Below are positions 1-4,172 of a DNA stretch of 5,571 nucleotides, piece after piece. This stretch comes from Bradyrhizobium sp. CCH5-F6 (GTDB lineage Bacteria; Pseudomonadota; Alphaproteobacteria; Rhizobiales; Xanthobacteraceae): positions 1 to 5,571 of the forward strand of contig NZ_LSIC01000070.1 of assembly GCF_001556045.1 (NCBI RefSeq), in the 5' to 3' direction. A program made the position numbers and the translations under genes. Within the stretch, counting starts at the first letter, position 1, and each line of letters starts with the position of its first letter. The notes under the pieces were generated by a model. It made no database searches and was not told the DNA's origin. It saw nothing but the letters and a program-made list of their open reading frames with translations.

Positions 1-342
1 GTCGCTATCGGATCAACCGCTTCATTTCAGAAAGACGGTTGCCAACTGACCTAAAACGGCTTCCAGGGCGAGATCGTCACCCTCAGCCTGCAGGCCAAAG
101 GCGTCCGCATCGTCGCAGAATCCAGCCCCTCCAACGACAAGGCTCCAAGCCACCGCATCTTCGTCGGCCGGGCCGAGATCGGCGCCGCCTGGTCGAAGCG
201 CTCCGAGGAAGGTCGCGACTATCTCTCGCTCAAGCTCGACGATCCCTCCTTCAACGCACCGATCTACGCCAACCTGTTCGACGACGAGGGTGGCGAAGGC
301 TACACCCTGCTGTGGTCGCGGCCGCGGAAGAACGGCGAGTAA
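1..342 (+). pseudogene. DUF736 family protein, 5'-truncated by the window and interrupted by an in-frame TAA
   Basis: Frame 1 reads VAIGSTASFQKDG, then CQLT, TAA at 52-54, then [10 protein letters not shown] onward to TAA at 340-342. The part after the stop is a clear DUF736 protein: [58 protein letters not shown]736 proteins are small (about 100 residues), of unknown function, and common in alphaproteobacterial conjugative elements. The IGS motif at codons 3-5 lies where DUF736 proteins normally begin, so only one or two codons are missing upstream. There is no ATG, GTG or TTG in this frame after the stop that could restore the conserved core. Either TAC became TAA by one substitution, or a 15-nt in-frame piece (CQLT plus stop) was inserted, since KDG joined to NGFQGEI would fit the family. 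A sequencing error is also possible. The family call is confident; the cause of the stop is not. Confidence 0.8.
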
Positions 343-353
343 GTCTCGCCGCG

Positions 354-384
354 AGGCCCCGCCCGAGCGAATCGGGCGGGGCTT
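354..384 (+). terminator. Probable intrinsic terminator after the DUF736 gene
   Basis: A perfect 11-bp stem, GCCCCGCCCGA (356-366) with TCGGGCGGGGC (372-382), closes a 5-nt loop GCGAA. It extends by a G-T and an A-T pair to 354/384. It begins 12-14 nt after the DUF736 stop codon. The following sequence has only short T runs rather than a clean T tract, which is common in GC-rich alphaproteobacteria. It would isolate the regulatory genes downstream from upstream transcription. Confidence 0.6.
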
Positions 385-420
385 CGACGAATCTTCCCCC
401 AACGCGCCGCCCCCTTACAG

Positions 421-436
421 ACGACCGTATCGTCGT
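421..436. promoter_or_regulatory. Inverted repeat ACGAC-N6-GTCGT, candidate operator
   Basis: ACGAC (421-425) and GTCGT (432-436) form an inverted repeat with a 6-nt spacer, upstream of the XRE gene. The CGAC/GTCG arms recur in the second inverted repeat at 475-489, so the two may be sites for the same regulator. The arms are short and GC-rich, so chance is a real alternative. Confidence 0.3.
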
Positions 437-457
437 CATAAACCCGCAAAAACGGGC

Positions 458-484
458 TAGACACGGGACCAAGGCGACTATTAT
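458..484 (+). promoter_or_regulatory. Candidate sigma70-type promoter for the XRE gene
   Basis: TAGACA (458-463) matches the -35 consensus TTGACA in 5 of 6 positions. TATTAT (479-484) matches the -10 consensus in 5 of 6, with a short 15-nt spacer. The -10 box lies inside the palindrome at 475-489, which would suit repression by a bound regulator. A weaker alternative is TTGATC (502-507) with GATCAT (524-529) inside the 26-bp palindrome. No start site can be fixed from sequence alone. Confidence 0.35.
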
Positions 485-489
485 AGTCG
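475..489. promoter_or_regulatory. 15-bp palindrome CGACTAT-T-ATAGTCG, candidate operator
   Basis: Two perfect 7-bp arms flank a single central T. The site lies about 48 bp upstream of the centre of the 26-bp palindrome at 518-543 and overlaps a candidate -10 box. This placement, in the control region of a small XRE-type regulator, suggests an operator for that protein or for another regulator of the element. Which protein binds is inference. Confidence 0.45.
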
Positions 490-517
490 TTTCCATAGCG
501 CTTGATCGGCTTGCTGT

Positions 518-543
518 GGATGTGATCATGCATGATCACATCC
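518..543. promoter_or_regulatory. Perfect 26-bp palindrome covering the XRE start codon
   Basis: GGATGTGATCATG (518-530) is followed directly by its exact reverse complement CATGATCACATCC (531-543). There is no spacer and no mismatch. The ATG of the XRE gene is at 532-534, so the right arm encodes the first four residues. A bound dimeric regulator here could block initiation or elongation of the gene, giving autoregulation. As RNA it could also form a hairpin hiding the start codon. The TGTGA/TCACA ends resemble a CRP site, but they are separated by 10 nt instead of 6. Confidence 0.7.
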
Positions 544-798
544 CGCCAAGTGCGGGCCGCACGCGCGCTTCTCGGTTGGACACAAGAGACGCTCGCTGAC
601 AAGGCCTTGGTCGCGTTAACGGCGCTGAAGCGCTTCGAGTCCGAGAACGGACTTCAGGTGCGCGAGGATACGCGCGACCGCGTTCGCGCTGCCCTTGAAA
701 CATCTGGAATCATGTTCCTGGTCTCGGAGCGCGGCGAGGGAGTAATGCTGGTGAGCAATCGGGGAGACACTCGCAAGCCAATTCGGAAGCGGCCTTAG
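532..798 (+). CDS. Small XRE-family helix-turn-helix regulator (QseC-type candidate)
   Basis: This 88-residue protein begins MITSRQVRAARALLGWTQ, the usual start of short XRE/Cro-type regulators. The helix-turn-helix spans about residues 14-36: GWTQETLADKA, a turn, then ALTALKRFES as the recognition helix. The rest (residues 45-75) follows the pattern of the family, RVRAALETSGIMFLVSERGEGVML, where a short strand follows the last helix. ATG 532 is the only possible start, because TGA occurs in frame at 523. There is no convincing Shine-Dalgarno sequence, and the start lies inside a perfect 26-bp palindrome. In ICEMlSymR7A a small XRE protein, QseC, controls qseM. Here the gene is codirectional with the qseM-like gene 115 bp downstream, rather than divergent, so equivalence to QseC is inference. 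It is likely a DNA-binding cytoplasmic repressor that controls itself and perhaps qseM. Confidence 0.85.
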   Translation: MITSRQVRAARALLGWTQETLADKALVALTALKRFESENGLQVREDTRDRVRAALETSGIMFLVSERGEGVMLVSNRGDTRKPIRKRP

Positions 799-831
799 AC
801 AGATCGTAGAGAGCAACGCTCGGGAATTCTG

Positions 832-859
832 CTGACAGCGGCAAAAGAAGGGCTACAAT
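832..859 (+). promoter_or_regulatory. Candidate promoter upstream of the qseM-like gene (distal)
   Basis: CTGACA (832-837) and TACAAT (854-859) each match the sigma70 consensus in 5 of 6 positions, with a 16-nt spacer. The -35 box lies within a small palindrome GCTG-A-CAGC (831-839), a possible operator. Predicted transcription would start near 866, giving a leader of about 48 nt. Confidence 0.45.
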
Positions 860-877
860 CGGTCCGCATTTTGTTTT

Positions 878-907
878 CTGGCAAGTTAGAATTATTCGTT
901 CTATGAT
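878..907 (+). promoter_or_regulatory. Candidate proximal promoter giving a leaderless qseM-like mRNA
   Basis: TATGAT (902-907) is a good -10 box, and CTGGCA (878-883) is a weak -35 box (4 of 6) with an 18-nt spacer. The ATG at 914 lies 7 nt after the end of the -10, where transcription would start, so the mRNA could be leaderless. This fits the lack of any Shine-Dalgarno sequence before ATG 914. It competes with the distal promoter at 832-859; both could be used. Confidence 0.35.
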
Positions 908-913
908 TTTCTC

Positions 914-1201
914 ATGAAGAAACCACCTCGAGATCCAGACGTCGCCGACGCTGCGCCCACGGATCCCGTGCTCACTGTCTATGACGAAGAGCACGTCATA
1001 ACTTATTTGCGCATACTTGATGCAGACGCGGAGGGAGCCGACTGGCGGGAGGTGGCGCAAATCGTGCTGCACATCAACCCAGACCTCGAGCATGATCGCG
1101 CGAAACGTGCTTTTGACACGCACCTGACCCGCGCGAAATGGATGACTGAGCACGGTTATCGACATTTGCTGCGCGGCGGAGCGTCGAATCCAAATCTTTA
1201 G
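914..1201 (+). CDS. qseM: Short DUF2285 protein, QseM-like antiactivator
   Basis: This 95-residue protein is almost entirely one DUF2285 domain (about residues 18-88): VYDEEHVITYLRILDADAEGADWREVAQIVL, then RAKRAFDTHLTRAKWMTEHGYRHLLRGG. In ICEMlSymR7A a protein of this size and family, QseM, binds TraR and FseA and stops both from activating excision and transfer. Binding is protein to protein in the cytoplasm. The same fold ends the FseA-like protein encoded downstream, whose last part also closes with a GGYRRIL motif, consistent with the antiactivator mimicking a domain of its target. The ATG has no Shine-Dalgarno sequence; candidate promoters lie at 832-859 and 878-907. The gene is followed by 146 bp before fseA. 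The family call is firm; the antiactivator role rests on homology and context. Confidence 0.8.
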   Translation: MKKPPRDPDVADAAPTDPVLTVYDEEHVITYLRILDADAEGADWREVAQIVLHINPDLEHDRAKRAFDTHLTRAKWMTEHGYRHLLRGGASNPNL

Positions 1202-1337
1202 CTCTGATTTTCATTTTCAGTAGCAAAACTTTCTACGGCTTGGACCGATCGATCCGCTGCATCACGCGATGCGCGATCTGGGGCTTCCTGCAACCATGAC
1301 TGCTCAGGATTATCGCGCCGCAATTTTGCAGTGCGAC

Positions 1338-1342
1338 GGGGA
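1338..1342 (+). promoter_or_regulatory. Ribosome binding site of the fseA 5' frame
   Basis: GGGGA lies 5 nt upstream of ATG 1348. It supports this start over the upstream ATG at 1296, which opens a different frame. Confidence 0.5.
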
Positions 1343-1347
1343 CGCGT

Positions 1348-1524
1348 ATGTCGAAGTTCAACTGGAGGTCGTCGGATGACTACTATAACCGCGTTGAAGA
1401 GGGGCTTCTGACTGGCCTTGCCTGGGAGTGTCTGCGCCGCAACCCCGATTTCCAAAGCGATTGCCGAGCTCGTCCGCCCTCGGCCGGCATCCGACATCAT
1501 TGGGGGTTAGTTTTTCGTAGCTGA
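1348..1524 (+). CDS. fseA: fseA 5' frame: DUF6499-type N-terminal domain (Msi172-like), shifted +1 into the DUF2285 frame
   Basis: This frame encodes 58 residues, beginning MSKFNWRSSDDYYNRVEEG. It contains the signature of the N-terminal domain of this regulator family, LAWECLRRNPDFQSDC (24-39), and ends with HWGLVF (51-56) before RS and TGA at 1522-1524. Family members encoded in a single frame continue after the WGL motif with an ADP.RP segment. Here that continuation (VADPARPFF) is in the +1 frame from 1517. A +1 slip of tRNA-Phe from UUU (1513-1515) to UUC (1514-1516) would join the two into a 252-residue protein, join(1348..1515,1517..2107). In ICEMlSymR7A, msi172 and msi171 are fused by exactly this type of UUU-to-UUC slip to make FseA, an activator of the excisionase gene rdfS. 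Without the shift, only this short peptide is made. Confidence 0.8.
   Translation: MSKFNWRSSDDYYNRVEEGLLTGLAWECLRRNPDFQSDCRARPPSAGIRHHWGLVFRS
1502..1524 (+). promoter_or_regulatory. +1 programmed ribosomal frameshift site
   Basis: The zero frame reads TGG GGG TTA GTT TTT CGT, then AGC TGA. The +1 frame has a stop (TAG 1508-1510) immediately before it opens, and the zero frame stops at TGA 1522-1524. A ribosome must therefore change frame between 1511 and 1521. This stretch holds TTTTTC, where tRNA-Phe can re-pair from UUU (1513-1515) to UUC (1514-1516). After the slip, the next codon is GTA. A run GGGGG (1502-1506) ends 6 nt before the slippery codon and could act like the internal Shine-Dalgarno of prfB, though the spacing differs and the TGG GGG codons also encode the conserved WG. 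No clear downstream stem is visible. Confidence 0.8.
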
Positions 1525-2107
1525 TCCCGCTCGACCTTTCTTTGAACAAACAATCTTCTGGGCGCCCGAGGTTCTTCCGACGGTCATCCCAGTAAGACCC
1601 GTTGAGTTGTCGCCCGGCGTGGATTCCCACGTCAGTCTCGATCTCAAAGATCTCAATGAAGCTCAGCTGCGAGAAGGCCCTGATGGCTGGCACGCTGTGC
1701 TGCATCTGCACGGTATCGAGCACCGCGTGTGGTTGAAAGAGGCGCCCATCATCGCCGCGACCTATCGTGTCGAAATTTCGTTCGATCAAGACTACGAGTA
1801 TCGAGCAGATGCTGGCCGCCGCCTGTTTCGGGCACTTAATGGCAAACCGGTTGGGAAGCCTCTCCATGCGCTTTCTGCTGCTCAGCGGCGCCGAATGACG
1901 CTGGCTCTGCGCGTGCTAGACGGACGAATGGACGGAGCCACGTACCGGGAAATTGCCGAAGTCCTGTATGGCCCCCAACGGATTTCCGAACGCGACTGGA
2001 AAACCCATGATCTACGCAATCGGATCATCCGCTTGGCTCAGAGCGGCTTTGCGCTGATGCGTGGCGGCTATCGCAGAATACTGCGTCCGCCGTCCCGAAA
2101 AAAATAG
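1511..2107 (+). CDS. fseA: fseA 3' frame: DUF2285 C-terminal part (Msi171-like), translated by frameshift
   Basis: After the slip, the frame from 1517 reads VADPARPFFEQTIFWAPEVLPTVIPV and on to TAG at 2105-2107, residues 57-252 of the fused protein. A DUF2285 domain occupies about residues 173-248: HALSAAQRRRMTLALRVLDG, ATYREIAEVLYG, DLRNRIIRLAQSGFALMRGGYRRIL. No ATG or GTG occurs between the opening at 1511 and a TTG at 1607, although the residues in this gap look like the conserved family junction. Independent initiation would therefore lose them. The product of the fused gene is expected to activate rdfS, whose gene begins 130 bp downstream, and to be inhibited by the QseM-like protein. 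The alternative, a decayed gene with a one-base change, is less likely because both frames are otherwise intact and the slip site matches the known one. Confidence 0.8.
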   Translation, partial: FFVADPARPFFEQTIFWAPEVLPTVIPVRPVELSPGVDSHVSLDLKDLNEAQLREGPDGWHAVLHLHGIEHRVWLKEAPIIAATYRVEISFDQDYEYRADAGRRLFRALNGKPVGKPLHALSAAQRRRMTLALRVLDGRMDGATYREIAEVLYGPQRISERDWKTHDLRNRIIRLAQSGFALMRGGYRRILRPPSRKK

Positions 2108-2116
2108 GAGTATGCT

Positions 2117-2157
2117 GGGGGTATCGAAATTAGCCCCCCTTAACTTCGGCATCCCCC
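2117..2157. promoter_or_regulatory. Spaced G/C-run motif, candidate rdfS control site
   Basis: GGGGG (2117-2121), CCCCCC (2134-2139) and CCCCC (2153-2157) are centred about 18 bp apart. The first two form an inverted pair around TATCGAAATTAG; the second and third form a near-direct repeat ending in CCCCTT. The motif sits in the 130-bp gap between fseA and the rdfS-like gene, where an activator such as FseA would be expected to act. I see no good -35/-10 pair, consistent with a promoter that needs an activator. Binding by FseA is inference. Confidence 0.4.
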
Positions 2158-2237
2158 TTCGCGGATCGACTCCGCCAATGTGCTCGTGGATGCGCGACCT
2201 ACGCCGGTTGCGCGCCAATGCACACGGAGTCTCCCAA

Positions 2238-2516
2238 ATGTCCGATCCCGGCGCCGGCATACCGCAGCGATACTTGCGGACGGCCGAAGCAGCACGATTT
2301 CTCAGCCTTTCCGGCCGAACGCTCGAAAAGCACCGGACCTATGGCACCGGTCCCGCGTACCGCAAGATTGGCGGACGGGTGGTCTATGCGCTCGACGATC
2401 TCAAGGCCTGGGCCGACCGTGGCACCAAGTCATCAACCAGCGATCCCGGGGCCGGGACCGTTCTGCCTGCGAAACGCCATCCGCCTGCGCCGTATGCCGG
2501 AAAGGAGCGCCGCTGA
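2238..2516 (+). CDS. rdfS: RdfS-like excisionase (recombination directionality factor), HTH_17/AlpA-type
   Basis: This 92-residue protein has a winged-helix DNA-binding domain of the MerR/AlpA excisionase type at about residues 11-60: RYLRTAEAARFLSLSGRTLEKHR (helix-turn-helix), TYGTGPAYRKIGGRVVYALDDLKAWA (wing and following helix). Proteins of this type bend DNA at attachment sites and steer the integrase toward excision; RdfS does this in ICEMlSymR7A. ATG 2238 is preferred because GGAG (2226-2229) precedes it by 8 nt; in-frame ATGs at 2178 and 2190 have no such site, and the added residues (MCSWMRDLRRLR) look non-homologous. The tail carries a second SDPGAG (68-73) like the one at residues 2-7. 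The gene ends 2 bp before repA, so the two are probably translated together. No integrase or attachment site is in the window. Confidence 0.78.
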   Translation: MSDPGAGIPQRYLRTAEAARFLSLSGRTLEKHRTYGTGPAYRKIGGRVVYALDDLKAWADRGTKSSTSDPGAGTVLPAKRHPPAPYAGKERR

Positions 2517-2518
2517 CG

Positions 2519-3421
2519 ATGTCGGACAATCAATTCACTCCGCATCGGCGCCGACGTTCTGAACGGGATCAACTCGAATTGTTTCGAGCGCTGCCCGGCG
2601 ATTTGGCTGCACGCGATGCGCAAGACCTCATGGCATATCCGTTCTTCTCGCTGGCGAAGACCAAACGCATTGTGCCGATCGACTTTCGTGCCGGCACCAT
2701 CACAATCCGTGTCGAAGCCGTTGCCGAGCATGGCATGGCAACGATTTGGGACGCGGACGTTCTGATCTGGGCTGCGTCTCAGATTGTTGAGGCGCGTGAC
2801 GGAGGTTTGAAGACCTCGCGCCTGATGGCGACCACGCCATATGAGATTTTGACCTTCATTGGCCGCAGCACCAGCATTCGCGACTATGACCGCCTCAAGG
2901 CTGCGCTCGACAGGTTACAGGCGACGACCGTCATGACGTCGATTCGACAACCGACAGAGCGTCGACGGCATCGCTTTTCCTGGATCAACGAATGGAAGGA
3001 AACGTCCGACACGCACGGGAAGCCCCGCGGACTTGAGCTGATCCTGCCGGATTGGTTCTACTCAGGTGTTTTGAACGATGCGCTCGTCCTGACAATCGAC
3101 CGCAGATATTTTGATCTGACAGGCGGCCTCGAGCGTTGGCTTTATCGCCTCGTCCGCAAGCACGGCGGTCGTCAGAACGGCGGTTGGAGCTTCGAAATTG
3201 TGCATCTCCACGCCAAGTCGGGCAGCTTATCTCCCGTCAAACACTTCGCTTACGACCTGCGCCAGATCGTCCGTCGGCAAACACTGCCGGGCTACGAGCT
3301 CGTCATTACACAAGATCCGACCGGTGCAGAGCGTCTGAATTTTGCGCCAACCCTCATCGATCCGTTTGAAGCGCGCCTGCGACGACGCGGCCTCATTCCT
3401 GACGCGGGGGACAAGCTGTGA
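2519..3421 (+). CDS. repA: Replication initiator RepA (RPA family)
   Basis: This 300-residue protein matches the replication initiator protein A family of alphaproteobacterial plasmids. Visible signatures are LMAYPFFSLAKTKR (37-50), WDADVLIWAASQIVEAR (77-93), YDRLKAALDRLQATTV (123-138), SWINEW (154-159) and the stretch from LTIDRRYFDLTGG to ERWLYRLVRKHGG (191-217), which probably belongs to a winged-helix DNA-binding part. Such proteins bind iterons and open the origin. Three iterons lie directly after its stop codon, supporting this role. ATG 2519 follows AAAGGAG (2501-2507) and is 2 bp after the rdfS stop; a longer frame upstream of it is only overlap with rdfS. Cotranscription with the excisionase would link replication of the circle to excision. 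The family call is confident; whether it still fires replication is not shown by sequence. Confidence 0.88.
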   Translation: MSDNQFTPHRRRRSERDQLELFRALPGDLAARDAQDLMAYPFFSLAKTKRIVPIDFRAGTITIRVEAVAEHGMATIWDADVLIWAASQIVEARDGGLKTSRLMATTPYEILTFIGRSTSIRDYDRLKAALDRLQATTVMTSIRQPTERRRHRFSWINEWKETSDTHGKPRGLELILPDWFYSGVLNDALVLTIDRRYFDLTGGLERWLYRLVRKHGGRQNGGWSFEIVHLHAKSGSLSPVKHFAYDLRQIVRRQTLPGYELVITQDPTGAERLNFAPTLIDPFEARLRRRGLIPDAGDKL

Positions 3422-3427
3422 ATTCTC

Positions 3428-3491
3428 TCGTGCTATCGGGGACCAGAATTATCGTGCCATCGGGGACCGGATCCTCGTGCTATCGGGGACC
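3428..3491 (+). repeat. Three direct iterons, probable replication origin (oriV)
   Basis: Three 17-bp copies lie at 3428-3444, 3452-3468 and 3475-3491. The unit is TCGTGCTATCGGGGACC, and the middle copy differs only by C for T at position 7. Starts are 24 and 23 bp apart, a little over two helical turns, so a bound initiator would meet each on the same face. The array begins 7 nt after the repA stop. Direct repeats of this size beside a RepA gene are typical iterons. A TA-richer segment (CTTAAACCTTTGG, 3501-3513) just downstream could be the melting region, but this is a guess. Confidence 0.8.
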
Positions 3492-3549
3492 GAAATCGCG
3501 CTTAAACCTTTGGTGCGCGGCATGTTTCTCCTCCCGTAACTCTACTAAC

Positions 3550-3570
3550 AGGGAATCCTTCGGATTCCCT
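3550..3570. repeat. Hairpin, 9-bp stem, downstream of the iterons
   Basis: AGGGAATCC (3550-3558) and GGATTCCCT (3562-3570) form a perfect stem with loop TTC. It lies in a 286-bp stretch (3422-3707) without a gene between repA and the DUF2840 gene. Possible roles are part of the replication origin, a single-strand initiation signal, or a terminator for the repA transcript. There is no following T run, so a simple terminator is doubtful. Confidence 0.6.
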
Positions 3571-3572
3571 CT

Positions 3573-3589
3573 AACGGACCACATCCGTT
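3573..3589. repeat. Second hairpin, 6-bp stem
   Basis: AACGGA (3573-3578) pairs perfectly with TCCGTT (3584-3589) around CCACA. It starts 2 nt after the previous hairpin, so the two form a tandem pair. No function can be assigned. Confidence 0.4.
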
Positions 3590-3623
3590 CAGCGCCGGCG
3601 ACACGGCTCCCGTCGAGCGCCCA

Positions 3624-3642
3624 CCTTTCCTTCCCGGAAAGG
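3624..3642. repeat. Third hairpin, 7-bp stem
   Basis: CCTTTCC (3624-3630) pairs perfectly with GGAAAGG (3636-3642) around TTCCC. It is 66 bp upstream of the DUF2840 start. It may be regulatory for the following operon or part of the origin region. Apart from the iterons and the three hairpins I see nothing else clear between 3492 and 3697. Confidence 0.45.
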
Positions 3643-3707
3643 CGAAGAGCGTTTGGGCTGCGTCTAGTCGCGCAGACTCAATCCGATCCATCACCTCGAG
3701 GTGTGTC

Positions 3708-4172
3708 ATGAGCGAACTCACGACAGTTGAGATCCTGTGGGTCGAAAAGCGCATTGAGAACCGGATTCGGTTCGGTCGTCACGCCTCCGAGCGCATCCTC
3801 GACCATAGTCGTCGCGTATTGTCTTTCGAACCAGGCAGCATCTTCGCGTTCGTACGTTGGTCGTCAAACGACTTCGGAACAGTTCTGTCTCGCATCGACA
3901 TCCTGCGTGCGGTCATGCCCGGGCAACGCTACGCGACCGTTCCATGGGTAAGCCCTGGCGGCGAAATCTTGCTGCGCCTGTCTGGCTGGCCGAAAGTCGA
4001 GCGAGTGCTGCAATTGGTCGATGCTGTCGAGGCTCTCGACATCGATCCCGCAGACGCAGCACCAGACTACTGGCACCACGTCCACAACCGTTTGTCGGTC
4101 AACGAGACGCCCAAGCCATACACCCGATCGCGACACCAGGCTTGGCTCCATCGCCGGAGAATAACCTCATGA
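3708..4172 (+). CDS. DUF2840 family protein
   Basis: This 154-residue protein matches the DUF2840 family, which is found between the replication and traF genes of alphaproteobacterial conjugative elements. Its function is unknown. Features include EILWVEKRIENRIRFGRHASERILD (8-32), a middle PGSIFAFVRWSSNDFGT (42-58), and a C-terminal YWHHVHNRLS with PYTRSRHQAWLHRR (121-150). No signal peptide or membrane segment is visible, so it is probably cytoplasmic. A Shine-Dalgarno GAGG (3698-3701) lies 6 nt before ATG 3708. Its stop overlaps the traF start (ATGA at 4169-4172), so it is the first gene of the mobilisation operon in this window and is coupled to traF. Confidence 0.8.
   Translation: MSELTTVEILWVEKRIENRIRFGRHASERILDHSRRVLSFEPGSIFAFVRWSSNDFGTVLSRIDILRAVMPGQRYATVPWVSPGGEILLRLSGWPKVERVLQLVDAVEALDIDPADAAPDYWHHVHNRLSVNETPKPYTRSRHQAWLHRRRITS

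Noticed and set aside
521..540. CRP/FNR-type binding site (TGTGA...TCACA)
   Set aside because: The half-sites match, but the spacer is 10 nt rather than the required 6, and the symmetry extends beyond them to 26 bp. An operator for a local regulator is more likely.
39..599. Long + strand frame across the DUF736 gene and the spacer
   Set aside because: Its translation is Arg/Pro-rich, typical of a shifted frame of GC-rich DNA. It runs through the terminator and the XRE palindrome.
1358..1867. Minus-strand frame opposite fseA
   Set aside because: It is antisense to two well-supported coding frames and has no recognisable domain.
1348..2107. fseA as a simple pseudogene with a frameshift mutation
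   Set aside because: Both frames are otherwise intact, the overlap is limited to 11 nt, and the slip sequence matches the UUU-to-UUC site known for FseA.
2180..2518. N-terminal extension of RepA from ATG 2180
   Set aside because: This region overlaps the rdfS-like gene in another frame, and its translation is Arg/Pro-rich with no family likeness. ATG 2519 has AAAGGAG upstream and gives the usual family start.
3428..3491. CRISPR array
   Set aside because: Only three 17-bp repeats with 6-7 nt spacers, adjacent to repA. This is an iteron pattern.
3901..3907. RP4-like nic site (ATCCTGC) as part of an oriT
   Set aside because: The heptamer lies inside the DUF2840 gene with no flanking inverted repeat. 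ATCCTGC also occurs by chance in repA (near 3041).
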